Assembly: GCF_021390495.1 (NCBI RefSeq)
Contig: NZ_JAJEJP010000001.1
Coordinates: forward strand, 4,030,001 to 4,094,000
DNA length: 64,000 bases
Origin: Paraburkholderia sp. ZP32-5
GTDB lineage: Bacteria; Pseudomonadota; Gammaproteobacteria; Burkholderiales; Burkholderiaceae
Direction of reading: 5' to 3'
Shown here: piece after piece, positions 45,053 through 56,109 of the stretch
Numbering within the stretch: the first letter of the stretch is position 1
How the letters are laid out: each line of letters starts with the position of its first letter
Program-made: the position numbers and the translations under genes
The notes under the pieces: generated by a model
Databases searched by the model: none
Seen by the model: the letters and a program-made list of their open reading frames with translations, nothing else
Told to the model about the DNA's origin: nothing

Positions 45053-45519
45053 GACGATGCTCCTCCCGAGCCGCAACGCGATTCGCCTGCCGCGCGAACC
45101 GGCTGCCAGTAGGCTGATGATACGGCACCGCCGCGGCCGCGCGCCTCGGGGTATCCCGAGCCATGCGGCCGCACGGCGCTGCAATGGCGGGCGCCGTACC
45201 GCTGTGACTTCGTAGTATGCCTGTGGTTCGTGTCAGCCGACAGCGCGCGCGCTCGCGCGGACGGCTTACCGTCGCTTACCGCCGTGAAACTGTCCGGAAT
45301 GGGCGTGTTAGCTGAGCGTCAGGCGCGCGAGCGGCGCCGACGGCGGGAAACAAGGCAACAGCAGAACGACCACAGGACGACATCGGGAGAACGATGTCGA
45401 TCGGGCGGGAAATCAGGCGGGAAATCGGGCAACGAACAAACCACCGCGACAAGTTGCCGAAGCGTTGCCGATGCGACCGCCGATGAGGAAAAACGGCCCG
45501 GCACGAACGCCGGACCGTA
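45053..45519. other. 467-bp gap between the DUF2844 gene and cheZ
   Basis: No credible gene on either strand. The cheZ end holds the intrinsic terminator of the che operon; the other end should hold the promoter of the DUF2844-DUF3443 pair, where I see no clear -35/-10 or sigma-28 match. Short repeats of GGGAAATC/CGGGAAATCGGG-type strings occur at 45405-45432. Confidence 0.6.
45489..45518 (-). terminator. intrinsic terminator after cheZ
   Basis: On the minus strand ACGGTCCGGC, loop GTTCGT, GCCGGGCCGT followed by TTTTT: a 10-bp stem with one mismatch, starting right after the cheZ stop. Ends the motA-cheZ transcript. Confidence 0.88.
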
Positions 45520-46236
45520 TCAGAAGCCGAGACTCGCGAGCAGATCGTCGACCTGCGACTGGTCCTGCACCACGTCCGTCTTGCCTTCCGGATTGATCTG
45601 CGGACCGTTGAGCAGGTGCTCCGGGCTGCCGGTCGACGAGAGTGCGACTTCGGCTTTCAGCGCCGCCGCGTTCGCCGCGAACTGCTCGCGCCGTTCGAGC
45701 GCGATGTTCTCGACCAGCACGCCGAGCAGTTGCTGCTCGATCAGATAGACGACGTCGGTGATTTTCTTGATCACCTGGCCGGTCAGATCCTGGAAGTCCT
45801 GCGCGAGCATGATTTCCATCAGTTGCGAGTTGGTCGCGCTGGTCGCCTCCGGCACGCCGCGCAGGAACGTACGCGTGTCGTTCATCAGTGCGCGCACTTC
45901 CTCGCGCTCGATCGGCGACGCGTACCACTGCTCCCAGCGCGCGTCGAGTTCGGCGGCGTCCTTCTGCAACTGCTCCTGCACCGGCTTGGCGATGTCGATC
46001 GCCGACAGTACGCGCTCGGCGGCCTGCTCGGTCATGTTGGCGATGTACTTCAGACGATCGCGCGCATCGGGCACGGCTTCCGCCGCGCGCTCGACGTGCT
46101 TGTCGATCCCGAGTTCGCGCATCGAATCGCGCAGCGTGCGCGTCAGTTGTCCGATGCGGGCGAGGATGCGATCCGACGTCAGGTCGATGCTCTCGCTGGC
46201 CGCCTCGGCGCCAGGCGTTTGGGTCGGCGCAGTCAC
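45520..46236 (-). CDS. cheZ: chemotaxis protein CheZ
   Basis: A 238-residue CheY-P phosphatase. The catalytic helix reads MLAQDFQDLTGQVIKKITD with the conserved Asp-Gln pair (DFQDLTGQ), and the C-terminal CheY-binding peptide DQSQVDDLLASLGF is intact. Start taken as GTG 46236, one base after the cheY stop, with GGGAGC upstream; the longer open frame overlaps cheY. Last gene of the chemotaxis operon. Confidence 0.95.
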   Translation of the reverse strand: MTAPTQTPGAEAASESIDLTSDRILARIGQLTRTLRDSMRELGIDKHVERAAEAVPDARDRLKYIANMTEQAAERVLSAIDIAKPVQEQLQKDAAELDARWEQWYASPIEREEVRALMNDTRTFLRGVPEATSATNSQLMEIMLAQDFQDLTGQVIKKITDVVYLIEQQLLGVLVENIALERREQFAANAAALKAEVALSSTGSPEHLLNGPQINPEGKTDVVQDQSQVDDLLASLGF

Positions 46237-46237
46237 G

Positions 46238-46633
46238 TCAGCTCCCGGCTTTCGCCATCTTCTCGAGGATCTTGTTGAGCTTCTCGTCGAGCGTCGCGGC
46301 CGTAAACGGCTTGACGACATAACCGCTCGCGCCGGCCTGCGCCGCCGCAATGATATTTTCCTTCTTCGACTCGGCCGTCACCATCAGCACCGGCAGATGC
46401 GTGAGGCTGGCGTCGGCGCGGATTTCCTTCAGCATCGCCAGACCGTCGAGGTTCGGCATGTTCCAGTCGGAGATCACGAAGTCGTAGCTGCCGCCGCGCA
46501 GACGCGCGAGACCGGCCATGCCGTCTTCGGCTTCGTCGACGTTCGAGTAGCCCAGTTCCTTCAGCAGGTTGCGAACGATCCGGCGCATCGTCGGAAAGTC
46601 GTCCACCACCAGAATCTTCATTCCCTTATCCAT
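46238..46633 (-). CDS. cheY: chemotaxis response regulator CheY (partner of CheZ)
   Basis: A 131-residue single-domain receiver: acidic pocket Asp11/Asp12 (VVDD), phosphoacceptor Asp56 (ISDWNMP), Thr86 (MVTAES) and Lys108 (VVKPFT). Close to enteric CheY ([15 protein letters not shown]), so this is the motor-binding copy rather than the one at 54615. Directly followed by cheZ. Confidence 0.96.
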   Translation of the reverse strand: MDKGMKILVVDDFPTMRRIVRNLLKELGYSNVDEAEDGMAGLARLRGGSYDFVISDWNMPNLDGLAMLKEIRADASLTHLPVLMVTAESKKENIIAAAQAGASGYVVKPFTAATLDEKLNKILEKMAKAGS

Positions 46634-46693
46634 TTGTTTCCCTTTGCTTGATCCATACGCGGCCAGCCGCCGCTTCAGTCTGCCCGGCCCGCA

Positions 46694-47791
46694 TCATACC
46701 CGCTGAACGCGATCGCCCATCATCGACAGGCGTGCCATCACGCGCCGGCTCATTTCCGGCAGCGCGGTGATCTCGTCGGCGGCGCCCAACGCGATCGCCT
46801 CGCGCGGCATGCCGAATACGATGCAGCTCGCTTCATCCTGCGCCAGCGTGTACGCGCCGGCCTTCTTCATTTCCAGCAACCCGGCCGCGCCGTCGCGCCC
46901 CATGCCGGTCAGAATCACGCCCACCGCGTTCTTGCCCGCATGCTGCGCGGCCGAGCGAAACAGCACGTCGACCGACGGACGGTGCCGGTTCACCGGCGGG
47001 TCGTCGGACAGGTGCGCAATATAGTTCGCGCCGCTCCTCGCGAGCAACAGATGCGCGTGGCCGGGCGCGATATACGCGTGACCCGGCAGCACGCGCTCGC
47101 CGTGCTCAGCTTCTTTAACGGTAATCCGGCACAAACCATTGAGGCGTTGCGCGAAAGATTTCGTAAAACCGGGCGGCATATGCTGCGCGATCAGCACCGC
47201 GGGCGCATCCGGCGGCAACGGCACCAGCACCTCGCGAATCGCTTCGGTGCCGCCCGTCGACGCGCCGACGATGATCAGCTTCTCGGTACTCAGCAGCGGA
47301 TTGTTGAAGAGCGGCGCGGAACCGATCGGCGCCTGCGCGGCCGGCGTCGCGGCATGGTGCGCCGGCGCGGCCTGGCGTACACGCGCGCGAGCCGCCGCGC
47401 GAATCTTGTCGGCGAGCTTTTCCGAATAGTCGAGCATGCCGTCGCGAATGCCGACCTTCGGCTTGGTCACGAAATCGACCGCGCCGAGCTCGAGCGCGCG
47501 CAGCGTGATTTCGTTACCGCGCTCGGTCAGCGACGACACCATCACGACCGGCATCGGCCGCAGGCGCATCAGCTTTTCGAGGAAGTCGAGCCCGTCCATG
47601 CGCGGCATTTCGACGTCGAGCGTCAGCACGTCCGGGTTGTGCTGCTTGATGAGCTCGCGCGCGACGAGCGGGTCCGGCGCGGTCGCGACGACCGTCATAT
47701 CCGGCTGACCATTGATGATTTCCGTCATCAGGCTGCGGATCAGCGCCGAATCGTCGACACACAATACCTTGATCTTTTGCACAGCGCTCAC
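46694..47791 (-). CDS. cheB: chemotaxis methylesterase/deamidase CheB
   Basis: A 365-residue protein with an N-terminal receiver ([11 protein letters not shown], phosphoacceptor in [12 protein letters not shown]) and a C-terminal methylesterase with the catalytic Ser in [10 protein letters not shown], His in [11 protein letters not shown] and Asp in [11 protein letters not shown]. Removes methyl groups from receptors when phosphorylated. Overlaps cheD by ATGA. Confidence 0.97.
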   Translation of the reverse strand: MSAVQKIKVLCVDDSALIRSLMTEIINGQPDMTVVATAPDPLVARELIKQHNPDVLTLDVEMPRMDGLDFLEKLMRLRPMPVVMVSSLTERGNEITLRALELGAVDFVTKPKVGIRDGMLDYSEKLADKIRAAARARVRQAAPAHHAATPAAQAPIGSAPLFNNPLLSTEKLIIVGASTGGTEAIREVLVPLPPDAPAVLIAQHMPPGFTKSFAQRLNGLCRITVKEAEHGERVLPGHAYIAPGHAHLLLARSGANYIAHLSDDPPVNRHRPSVDVLFRSAAQHAGKNAVGVILTGMGRDGAAGLLEMKKAGAYTLAQDEASCIVFGMPREAIALGAADEITALPEMSRRVMARLSMMGDRVQRV

Positions 47792-48501
47792 GCCTCCTCT
47801 GTAGTTCTGGCGTTGTTGGAGTTATTCAGCCGCGGGCTCGCGCCGAACAGTTCGATTTTCGGCCGCGCGGCGGCCGGCGTCGCGAACAGTTCGACCCGCT
47901 TGCGCGCCGCCGCGAGCCGCTCGGCACGCGCTTCGGCGCTTTGCCGCACGAGCGCCTGTTCGCGCTCGGCTACGCCCGCTTCCTGCTGCAAGCGCAATTT
48001 CTTCACCATCACCTGGCCGGTGCGCGGCATGAACGCGACCTTGCGCGGATGCGAGCCCTGCAAATCCTCGGCGACGATGCGGATTTTCTCGGTCGCCAGA
48101 TAGCGGCGCACGAACGCCGAATTGCGATCGCCGATATTCATCGTCGTCATGCCGGCCAGCACCGCGCCGCCGCCGAACACCTTCGCTTCGAAGCGCTCGC
48201 GCCGGCCGCCGGCCTTGATCAGTTCGTTGATCAGCACTTCCATCGCGTACGCGCCGTAACGCATCGAATCGGACGCGGCCTGCGCGACGTCGGCGCCGTC
48301 GTCGGGCAGCATGAAGTGGTTCATGCCGCCGATGCCCGCGGTGCGGTCCTGGATGCAGGCCGCCACACACGAGCCGAGCACCGTGACGAGCACCATATCC
48401 TCGCTCGTCGTGTAGAACTCGTTGGGCAACAGCTTCACACCGGGGCGCTGGAAGTGGTTGTCGTAGTAGAGGTTGGTCGCGATCGGCAGCCCGCTGCTCA
48501 T
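47788..48501 (-). CDS. cheD: chemoreceptor glutamine deamidase CheD
   Basis: A 237-residue protein with the CheD active-site region: Cys in [13 protein letters not shown], His in GGMNHFMLP and Thr/Asn-type motif [10 protein letters not shown]. Deamidates receptor glutamines and may affect CheC-type phosphatases; no cheC is seen here. The C-terminal 60 residues are Arg/Ala-rich. Overlaps both cheR and cheB by four bases. Confidence 0.95.
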   Translation of the reverse strand: MSSGLPIATNLYYDNHFQRPGVKLLPNEFYTTSEDMVLVTVLGSCVAACIQDRTAGIGGMNHFMLPDDGADVAQAASDSMRYGAYAMEVLINELIKAGGRRERFEAKVFGGGAVLAGMTTMNIGDRNSAFVRRYLATEKIRIVAEDLQGSHPRKVAFMPRTGQVMVKKLRLQQEAGVAEREQALVRQSAEARAERLAAARKRVELFATPAAARPKIELFGASPRLNNSNNARTTEEA

Positions 48502-49466
48502 GCTGTCACCCCGCTCGCGGTACCGTGTGTGGCGCTGCCGTGCGTGACGCCCTGCGCGCCGCCGCGCGAGCCCGCATCGCGCGTCAGTTCATAGACGGTC
48601 TGGCCGCGCAGCCGGAACGCCTGCGTCACGTACGTGAAGTTCTCCGAGTGACCGGCGAACAGCAGGCCGCCCGATTTCATCAGCGGTTCGAAGCGCGACA
48701 GCACCTGCCCCTGGGTCGGCTTGTCGAAATAGATCATCACGTTGCGGCAGAAGATCGCGTCGAACTGCGTGCGCAGCTGGTAATCGCGATCGGTCAGGTT
48801 CAGCTGTTCGAACCGCACGAGCGCGCGCACTTCGGGCCGCACCTTGACCATTCCCGCATGCGCGCCGGTGCCTTTCAGGAAGAAGCGCTTCAACCGCTCG
48901 GGCGACAGCTGCTTGACCTGGTCGAGCTGGTAGACGCCGGCCTCGGCTTTCGCGAGCACCTGGGTGTCGATGTCGGTCGCGAGCACCGACGCCTGACGCG
49001 CGCCGCTTTCGCCGAGCGCTTCGATCAGCGTCATCGCGATCGAGTACGGCTCTTCGCCGGTCGATGCCGCCGAGCACCACACCGACACCGGCTGCGCGCG
49101 GCGCTTCACGAACTCGGAGAGGATCGGGAAGTGATGGGCTTCGCGGAAAAACGCGGTCAGGTTGGTGGTCAGCGCGTTCGTGAACGCTTCCCACTCGGCC
49201 GGGTCGTTTTCCGCTTCCAGCAGATCGAGGTACTGGCGGAACGTGTCGAGACCGCGCGCACGCAAACGGCGCGCGAGACGGCTGTACGCCATGTCGCGCT
49301 TGTGGTCCGACAACGAAATGCCGGCCGAGCGATGGATCAGATCGCGAATGCGGCCGAAGTCCGCCGACGTGAATTCGAAATCGCGTCCGGTCTCCGAGGT
49401 TCTGCCCGTCTCGGTCCGCTCAGGTGCTGCCCGTGCCGGGCGTTGCTGTGCGCGCGTTGCCATCAT
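48498..49466 (-). CDS. cheR: chemotaxis protein methyltransferase CheR
   Basis: A 322-residue SAM-dependent methyltransferase: N-terminal CheR domain ([20 protein letters not shown]) and catalytic domain with [18 protein letters not shown] and [23 protein letters not shown]. The first 30 residues are low-complexity. The receptor next door ends in DWETF, the pentapeptide type that tethers CheR. ATG preceded by CAGGAATTTTC. Confidence 0.97.
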   Translation of the reverse strand: MMATRAQQRPARAAPERTETGRTSETGRDFEFTSADFGRIRDLIHRSAGISLSDHKRDMAYSRLARRLRARGLDTFRQYLDLLEAENDPAEWEAFTNALTTNLTAFFREAHHFPILSEFVKRRAQPVSVWCSAASTGEEPYSIAMTLIEALGESGARQASVLATDIDTQVLAKAEAGVYQLDQVKQLSPERLKRFFLKGTGAHAGMVKVRPEVRALVRFEQLNLTDRDYQLRTQFDAIFCRNVMIYFDKPTQGQVLSRFEPLMKSGGLLFAGHSENFTYVTQAFRLRGQTVYELTRDAGSRGGAQGVTHGSATHGTASGVTA

Positions 49467-49670
49467 GAAAATTCCTGTCTGCGGTAGCTGCCATCACGCT
49501 TGCTGCCCGGCCGGTCTGCCTGGCAGGAAGGAATTGTCGTCGCGGGGCCGCGCCCGCGCGCGCGTTTCATCGACAGGCGGCCAGCCGGCAGCACGCGTTC
49601 GCCGCGTGCTCCAGTGCTTCGCCCGTGAACGGGCGTGATGCCGATTGACCGCATGTCGTTACACCATCAC

Positions 49671-51539
49671 CTAAAAGGTTTCCCAATCCGCGTCCGAGCC
49701 GGCCGTCGCCGTGCTCGCGACAGCCGGGCGTGCCGGCGCCGCCGACTGCTTCGGCTTCAGCGCGGGTTCGACGCGTGCGGCTGCATCGTGCGTCGGTTGA
49801 GCTGCGTTTGCCGCCACTGCCGCTTTCGCGTTATCCGCCGGCGCGGCAGAAGCCGCGCTTACCGTGCTCGCCGGTTGCGGCGCGGCTTTGGCGACCTGCC
49901 GCGCGCTCTTTCTTGCGCTGACCGGCGCGGCCGTCTGCGCGCGCGCTGGCGCCGCACCCGTGGCCGCGCTCTGACGCGCGGCGCCGCCGGCCACCTTCCA
50001 GCCGTTCAGCACAGCCTGCAACTGGCGCGTCTGGTCTTCGAGCGAAGCCGCCGCGGCCGTCGCCTCTTCGACCAGCGCAGCGTTCTGCTGCGTGACCGAA
50101 TCCATCTGCACGACCGCGCGATTGACCTGCTCGATGCCGCCCGACTGTTCCTCGGACGCCGCGCTGATCTCGCCCATGATGTCCGTTACGCGACGCACCG
50201 CCTGCACGATCTCGTCCATCGTCGTACCGGCGCGGCCGACCAGTTCCGAGCCGCTATGGACCTTGTCGGCCGAATCGCCGATCAGCTCCTTGATTTCCTT
50301 CGCCGCGCTGGCGCTGCGTTGCGCGAGGCTGCGCACCTCGCCCGCGACCACGGCAAAACCGCGGCCCTGTTCGCCCGCGCGCGCGGCTTCGACCGCCGCA
50401 TTCAGCGCGAGGATGTTGGTCTGGAACGCGATACTTTCGATCACGCCGATGATGTCGACAACCTTGTTCGAACTCGTCGCGATCTCCTGCATCGTCGTGA
50501 CGACCTGGCTCACCACGTCGCCGCCGCGCGTCGCGATGTCCGATGCGTTCACCGCGAGCTGGCTCGCCTGGCGCGCGTTCTCCGCGTTCTGCCGCACGGT
50601 GCTGGTCAGCTGATCCATGCTCGACGCGGTTTGCTGCAGCGACGCGGCCTGTTGCTCGGTGCGCTGCGACAGATCGGTATTGCCCATCGAGATTTCGCGC
50701 GCGCCGGTGTCGATCGATTCGGTGCTGCCGCGCACCGCGCGCACCATCGTCGCGAGGCTTTCCTGCATCCGCTTGATGCCGCCGAACAGGCGGCCGATTT
50801 CGTTGTTGCTGTGCACGTCGACCGTTTCGGACAGATCGCCCGAGGCGATCCGCTCGAAGCACGCGGTCGCGTCGGCGAGCGGCTGCATGATGAGGCCGCG
50901 CAGCGCGAAGCGCAGACCTACCACGAGCAGCAGCGCGAGCACGATCACGGTGATGATCGACGTCATCATCAGCGATGCGTCGGACTGCGCGCTCGCCTGC
51001 TGATCCTGCACGCTCTTTTGCAGCGCGTTGACGACCGCGGTCGCGGCCGTGTCGAACGCGACGAACATCGGGCTGATCTTCGTATCGGCGACCGCGTGAT
51101 ACGCGTCGAGATTGTTCGCGTTCAACGCGGCGAACTCGGCTTCAACGCCGTCGTGCATCAGCGCCGTGTGTTTGGCGAGCGCGTCGTCGAGCAGACCCTG
51201 ATCGACGCCGTGTTTCGGCGCGTCGAGAAACGCCTGCCAGCTCTGGTTGCCCTTGGCGAGCAGTTCCTGCGCACGGTCAAGCACCTTCTTCGCCTCGTCC
51301 GCGTTGCCGGCGGCGCTCAGCGTGTTGAAGCGGTCGATCGCGAGACGCGAGCGCAGCAGATACGACGACGCATCGTCGAGCGAGTGAATCGCCACGAGTT
51401 CACCACGCGCGACGCGATCGAGCGAGCCGCTCGCCCGATTCAGCGCGGTGAGCCCGAGCGCGCCGACCACCACGGTCAGCGCAACGAGAAGAATCCCCAC
51501 CATCGTCAACGAGGTGCGGATCGACCACCTGCTCAGCAT
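49671..51539 (-). CDS. tsr: methyl-accepting chemotaxis protein (Tsr/Tar type)
   Basis: A 622-residue inner-membrane receptor. TM1 ([20 protein letters not shown]), periplasmic four-helix-bundle domain (about 35-190), TM2 ([19 protein letters not shown]), HAMP, methylation helices and the signalling tip ([33 protein letters not shown]). A long Ala/Pro-rich flexible tail leads to the C-terminal DWETF, a CheR/CheB-tethering pentapeptide like enteric NWETF. The ligand cannot be inferred. Sits between cheW and cheR. Confidence 0.94.
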   Translation of the reverse strand: MLSRWSIRTSLTMVGILLVALTVVVGALGLTALNRASGSLDRVARGELVAIHSLDDASSYLLRSRLAIDRFNTLSAAGNADEAKKVLDRAQELLAKGNQSWQAFLDAPKHGVDQGLLDDALAKHTALMHDGVEAEFAALNANNLDAYHAVADTKISPMFVAFDTAATAVVNALQKSVQDQQASAQSDASLMMTSIITVIVLALLLVVGLRFALRGLIMQPLADATACFERIASGDLSETVDVHSNNEIGRLFGGIKRMQESLATMVRAVRGSTESIDTGAREISMGNTDLSQRTEQQAASLQQTASSMDQLTSTVRQNAENARQASQLAVNASDIATRGGDVVSQVVTTMQEIATSSNKVVDIIGVIESIAFQTNILALNAAVEAARAGEQGRGFAVVAGEVRSLAQRSASAAKEIKELIGDSADKVHSGSELVGRAGTTMDEIVQAVRRVTDIMGEISAASEEQSGGIEQVNRAVVQMDSVTQQNAALVEEATAAAASLEDQTRQLQAVLNGWKVAGGAARQSAATGAAPARAQTAAPVSARKSARQVAKAAPQPASTVSAASAAPADNAKAAVAANAAQPTHDAAARVEPALKPKQSAAPARPAVASTATAGSDADWETF

Positions 51540-51585
51540 CCTGATGCTCCCTTTGCCTGTTCGGTGTTGTCCGTCAGTGCCGCGC

Positions 51586-52116
51586 TCAGATGCCGACCGT
51601 CTCGATGAGCGCCATTTCCTGGCTCGTCATCAGCTTCTCGATGTCCATCAGGATCAGCATGCGGCCGTCGACGGTGCCGAGGCCCGTCAGGTACTCGGTC
51701 GTCAGCGTCGCGCCGAATTCCGGCGCCGGCATGATCTGATCCATCGCGAGCGTCAGCACGTCGGACACGCCGTCCACCACCATGCCGACCACGCGATGCG
51801 CGACGTTCAGGATGATCACGACGGTCTGGTGGTCGTATTCGACGCGGCCCAGATGGAACTTGATGCGCATGTCGACGATCGGCACGATGATGCCGCGCAG
51901 GTTGATCACGCCCTTGATGAATTCGGGCGCGTTGGCGATGCGCGTGACGTTGTCGTAGCCGCGGATTTCCTGCACCTTCAGGATGTCGATTCCGTACTCT
52001 TCCGCGCCGAGCGTGAAGACGAGGAATTCCTGACCGCCGGCGTCCGCCTGCTGTGCGTCGCGGCGGCCGTTCGCTCCACTCACGACGCTCGAATTGATGG
52101 TTTGGACTTCTGCCAC
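51586..52116 (-). CDS. cheW: chemotaxis adaptor protein CheW
   Basis: A 176-residue CheW ([48 protein letters not shown]), linking receptors to CheA. The start is taken as GTG 52116, with GGGGGC four bases upstream, giving AEVQTINSS; a TTG at 52128 is the alternative. 59 bp after cheA. Confidence 0.95.
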   Translation of the reverse strand: MAEVQTINSSVVSGANGRRDAQQADAGGQEFLVFTLGAEEYGIDILKVQEIRGYDNVTRIANAPEFIKGVINLRGIIVPIVDMRIKFHLGRVEYDHQTVVIILNVAHRVVGMVVDGVSDVLTLAMDQIMPAPEFGATLTTEYLTGLGTVDGRMLILMDIEKLMTSQEMALIETVGI

Positions 52117-52175
52117 GTTAGCCCCCAAACGGTTGGGATGAATTGAGTTGAATGTGTGTTGTCACGCGAGGCCCG

Positions 52176-54518
52176 TCACGCCAGACTCATCGCGCCGTGC
52201 CCATGCGCATGGCGCGACTCGCGGTTCAGCGCCGCCACGTCCACGATCAGCGCGACGCTGCCGTCGCCGAGAATGGTCGCCGCGGAAATGCCGTGCACCT
52301 TGCGGTAGTTCGTTTCCAGATTCTTCACGACCACCTGCTGCTGACCGACCAGTTCGTCGATCAGCATCGCGAAGCGGCGGCCTTCGGTCTGCATGATCGT
52401 GACGATGCCTTGCGTGGGCTCCTGCTTCGCGTCGTGCACGTTGAATATCTCGTGCAGCGCAACGAGCGGCAGATATTCGCCGCGTACCCTTACCACGCGC
52501 TCGCCGTTGGCAACCGTGTAGATGTCTTCGGCGCGTGGCTGCAGCGACTCCATCACGAAGTTCAGCGGCAGGATGAAGATCTCGGCGCCGACCTTCACCG
52601 ACATGCCGTCGAGAATCGCTAGCGTCAGCGGCAACACGATCCGCGTGGTGCTGCCCTTGCCCGCGTGCGACGTGATCTCGACGTGACCGCCCATCGACTG
52701 GATGTTGCGCTTCACCACATCCATGCCGACGCCGCGGCCCGACACGTCCGTCACCTGCTCGGCCGTCGAGAAGCCCGGCAGGAAGATCAGGTTCCAGACT
52801 TCCTCGTCGGTCATCGTTTCGCTGACCTGCATGCCCTGCTTGGCCGCCTTCGCGAGAATCTTGTCGCGGCGCAGGCCCGCGCCGTCGTCGCTCACTTCGA
52901 TGACGATGTTGCCGCCATGGTGAGCCGCCGACAGCACCAGTTGGCCGGTCGAATCCTTGCCCGCCGCGCGGCGCGCTTCCACGGTTTCGATGCCGTGGTC
53001 GAGCGAATTGCGCACGAGGTGAGTCAACGGGTCGATGATCCGCTCGATGAGGCTCTTGTCGAGTTCGGTCGCCTGACCGAAGGTGACGAGTTCGACTTCC
53101 TTGCCGAGCTTCGCCGCCAGATCGCGCACCAGCCGCGGGAAGCGGCTGAACACGTAATCCATCGGCATCATGCGGATCGACATCACCGCTTCCTGCAGAT
53201 CGCGCGCGTTGCGCTCGAGCTGCGCCATGCCGTTGAAGAGCCGGTCGTGCAGCGCCGGATCGAACGTGCTGGTGGTCTCCGCGAGCATCGCCTGGGTGAT
53301 CACCAGTTCGCCGACCAGGTTGATCAACTGATCGACCTTCTCGACGCCGACGCGAATCGAGCTGCCTTCGGCGCCGGCCGCCGCGGCGGCCGGACGGGCC
53401 GCCTTGCGGTCCTGCTCGGCCGCGGGCGGCTTCGCTACCGGCGGTTGCGCGAGCGCTGTCGGCGGGACCGGCAGCGCAGTGTCCGCAGTGCTCGCCGCAT
53501 TGGCCACACTGGCGGGTGCGGCGGTGTTGGCCACCGGGGCCGACGATGCCACAGATGCCGCCGGCGTGGCCGGATGCGCACCCGCCGCTGCGGCGGCGGG
53601 TGCGGCGTGTACTGCTTGCGCCGGCGGTTGGGCGGCAGCGTCGGGCGTTCCAGGTTCGCCCTGCTGCTCGTCATCCGCCGGCGCGGTGCCGCGGCCGATC
53701 GTGATCTGACTTTCGTCGATCACGAAGCAGCACACGGCGATGATGTCGTCAGAAGTTACGTCGGTCGAAAGCCACAGCGTTAGATCGCTGCCGCTCTTGA
53801 CCTGCCCGACGATATTGCCCAGGTTGCCCAGCTCTTCGGCAAGCAGTTCCTGGTCTTTCTCCCCAACGCCCCGTAGCGTAATTTTCAGATGAGGACCGCC
53901 GGCGTTGCCGTCGGCGCTCCCCGCGGCTTGCCCGGTCTGTGCCGGTTCGCCGCCCGTCCATTCACCCGCCACCTGCACCGCCTGTTCGACGACGTGCTCG
54001 GGCGGGGTACCGCCTGGCTGCTGTGAGTGCGCGGCGAATGCCGCCTCCAGCTCCGCGGCTTCCACCTCCGCGGCGCTCGCGGCCGGCGCTGCTTCGGCAG
54101 CGGGTGCCGGCGCCATGCCGCCCATGCGGCTTTCCGCATGCAGCTGTTCGAGCTTCGCGCAGATCGCGCGCGCCACTTCCGCGTCGGGTTCGGCGCTCGC
54201 GCGATAGTCGGTCAGCTGGCCCGACAGCACGTCCTTGGTTTCAAGGAACGTGTCGATCATGTCCTTGCGCAGCACGAGTTCGTTGTTGCGCGCGCGATCG
54301 AGCAGCGACTCGAGAATGTGCGTCGTCTCGGTCAGCGCGGTAAAGCCGAAGGTCGCCGCGCCGCCCTTGATCGAGTGCGCGGCGCGGAAGATCGCCGCGA
54401 GGTCTTCGGGGTCCGGGTGGGCCACGTCGAGATTGAGCAGCAACTGCTCCATCTGCGCGAGCAGTTCATCCGCTTCGTCGAAAAACGTTTGATAGAACTG
54501 TGTGATATCGAGTGTCAT
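52176..54518 (-). CDS. cheA: chemotaxis histidine kinase CheA
   Basis: A 780-residue kinase: P1 Hpt domain with phospho-His48 (FRAAHSIKGGA), a P2-like CheY-binding region (ITLRGVGEKDQELLAEELGN, SDLTLWLSTDVTSDDI) flanked by two long Ala/Pro linkers, P3 dimerisation (VEKVDQLINLVGELVITQAM), P4 ATP domain (LVRNSLDHGIE, DDGAGLRRDKI, GRGVGMDVVKRN) and P5 CheW-like domain. It phosphorylates CheY and CheB in response to the receptor. Second of the che genes, after a 96-bp spacer from cheY. Confidence 0.97.
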   Translation of the reverse strand: MTLDITQFYQTFFDEADELLAQMEQLLLNLDVAHPDPEDLAAIFRAAHSIKGGAATFGFTALTETTHILESLLDRARNNELVLRKDMIDTFLETKDVLSGQLTDYRASAEPDAEVARAICAKLEQLHAESRMGGMAPAPAAEAAPAASAAEVEAAELEAAFAAHSQQPGGTPPEHVVEQAVQVAGEWTGGEPAQTGQAAGSADGNAGGPHLKITLRGVGEKDQELLAEELGNLGNIVGQVKSGSDLTLWLSTDVTSDDIIAVCCFVIDESQITIGRGTAPADDEQQGEPGTPDAAAQPPAQAVHAAPAAAAAGAHPATPAASVASSAPVANTAAPASVANAASTADTALPVPPTALAQPPVAKPPAAEQDRKAARPAAAAAGAEGSSIRVGVEKVDQLINLVGELVITQAMLAETTSTFDPALHDRLFNGMAQLERNARDLQEAVMSIRMMPMDYVFSRFPRLVRDLAAKLGKEVELVTFGQATELDKSLIERIIDPLTHLVRNSLDHGIETVEARRAAGKDSTGQLVLSAAHHGGNIVIEVSDDGAGLRRDKILAKAAKQGMQVSETMTDEEVWNLIFLPGFSTAEQVTDVSGRGVGMDVVKRNIQSMGGHVEITSHAGKGSTTRIVLPLTLAILDGMSVKVGAEIFILPLNFVMESLQPRAEDIYTVANGERVVRVRGEYLPLVALHEIFNVHDAKQEPTQGIVTIMQTEGRRFAMLIDELVGQQQVVVKNLETNYRKVHGISAATILGDGSVALIVDVAALNRESRHAHGHGAMSLA

Positions 54519-54614
54519 GCCTGGTTCACCGCGAAAGTTCCTGTCCTGGCGCGGCTATCGGTTCGCCGCGTCGAGCGCTATCTGTACTGTGTCTGTGCTG
54601 GGTGTGAAGGTCGC

Positions 54615-54992
54615 TTACACGGGGTCCGGCTCGGCTAGCGCCGCCACCAGTTCGGTCAGCATGTCCGGGTCGAGCGGCTTTTCGATCCAGCCGGTCGCGC
54701 CCGCCTCGCGCGCGGCCGCCTTGAACGGCTCGCCCGATTCCGTCGTCAGCACGAGGATCGGCGTGCTCCGGTACGCCGGATTGCCGCGCAACGCGGTGAT
54801 CAGATCAAGGCCCGTCTTGCCCGGCATATGCTGATCGGTCAGCACCAGATCGAACGACATCGCCAGCGCGTTTTCGAGCCCTTCAATACCGTCCGCCGCG
54901 AGCGTGACCTCATAGCCGGCGCTCGTCAGCGTCGCGGCGAGGATCTGCCGCATCGATGCCGAATCGTCGATTGCCAGGATGTGCCTGATCAT
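54615..54992 (-). CDS. cheY: CheY-like response regulator (first copy)
   Basis: A 125-residue single-domain receiver with Asp9/Asp10 (AIDD), phosphoacceptor Asp53 (LTDQHMPGKTG), TTES after strand 4 and Lys in IEKPLD. Lies between motB and cheA. It is diverged from the enteric-like CheY at 46238 and lacks the NMP after the Asp, so it may serve as a phosphate sink or a second output. Confidence 0.92.
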   Translation of the reverse strand: MIRHILAIDDSASMRQILAATLTSAGYEVTLAADGIEGLENALAMSFDLVLTDQHMPGKTGLDLITALRGNPAYRSTPILVLTTESGEPFKAAAREAGATGWIEKPLDPDMLTELVAALAEPDPV

Positions 54993-55074
54993 GAAAACCT
55001 CGCTGCGCTTGACTTCCGGGCTGCCGGGCGGGCCGCGCCACCGGGGCGCGCCGCGGCCCGGCGGCCGCGGTCTG

Positions 55075-56085
55075 TTACTGGGCCGCCGGCGCGGGCGCCG
55101 TCGGCTTCGGTGCGGCCGTTACCGGCTGCGCAAGTTTTTGCAGCAGCGGCTTCGAGCCGGCTGCGTCGTCCGACAGCGTCGTGGTCGTCGAATCGTCGTG
55201 GTCGAGCGCTTCCTCCGACTTCTTGTTCAGCACGATGATGCTGATGCGGCGGTTTTCCGGGTCGAGCGGGTCCGCCTTGTTCAGGTTCTGCGTCGACGCG
55301 AGCCCGAGCACGCGCATCACCTTCGCTTCGTCCATACCGCCCGCGACCAGCTCGCGCCGCGACGCGTTCGCGCGATCGGCCGACAGCTCCCAGTTGCTAT
55401 AACCCTTCTCGCCGCCTGCATACGGCACCGCGTCGGTATGGCCCTGCACGATGATGCGGTTCGGCACGTCGTTCAGCGTATGGCCGATCTCGCGCAGGAT
55501 GTCGCGCATGTACGGTTCGACGACGTCGCGCGCGGTCGCGAACATCGGCCGCTTCTGCGAATCGACGATTTCGATGCGCAGGCCGGTCAGTGTCGAGTCG
55601 ATACGGATCTGCTGCTTGAACTGGCGCAGCACCGGGTTGGCTTCGATCGCGGCCATCAGCTTGACCTGCAGGTCGTGCAGGCGCACCTGCTCCTGGCGTT
55701 CGAGCGCGCCTTGCAGCTGCTTCACCGAATCGTCGTTGTTGTGCGAAGTCGAATGTTCGGCGCGGCTGCTGCTGCCGTCGGTCGAGCGGGTCACGCCCTG
55801 CGCGTCGGTCGAGATGTCGCGGCCGCCGCCCTTCAGGATGGACGAATCTTCGGCGCTGCGATCGCCGCCCCACAGCGTGATCTTCAGCGGCTGGTTGAAG
55901 TAGTCGGCGATGCCGCGCAACTGCACGGTGGACGCCGAACTGAGCAGCCACATCAGCAGGAAGAACGCCATCATCGCGGTCATGAAGTCCGCGTACGCGA
56001 GCTTCCAGGCGCCACCGTGATGGCCCGCTTTCTTCGGCGAAGCGCGCTTGACAACGATTGCGCGGTCTTTGTCCTTGCTGCTCAT
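55075..56085 (-). CDS. motB: flagellar motor stator protein MotB
   Basis: A 336-residue protein with one N-terminal transmembrane helix containing the proton-binding Asp33 (AYADFMTAMMAFFLLMW), a plug/linker region, and the OmpA-like peptidoglycan-binding domain (RIIVQGHTDAVPYAG, NWELSADRANASRRELVAG). Pro-rich C-terminus. 24 bp after motA. Confidence 0.97.
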   Translation of the reverse strand: MSSKDKDRAIVVKRASPKKAGHHGGAWKLAYADFMTAMMAFFLLMWLLSSASTVQLRGIADYFNQPLKITLWGGDRSAEDSSILKGGGRDISTDAQGVTRSTDGSSSRAEHSTSHNNDDSVKQLQGALERQEQVRLHDLQVKLMAAIEANPVLRQFKQQIRIDSTLTGLRIEIVDSQKRPMFATARDVVEPYMRDILREIGHTLNDVPNRIIVQGHTDAVPYAGGEKGYSNWELSADRANASRRELVAGGMDEAKVMRVLGLASTQNLNKADPLDPENRRISIIVLNKKSEEALDHDDSTTTTLSDDAAGSKPLLQKLAQPVTAAPKPTAPAPAAQ

Positions 56086-56109
56086 CGGTTCGTCCCGTCG
56101 CCTTCTTTC

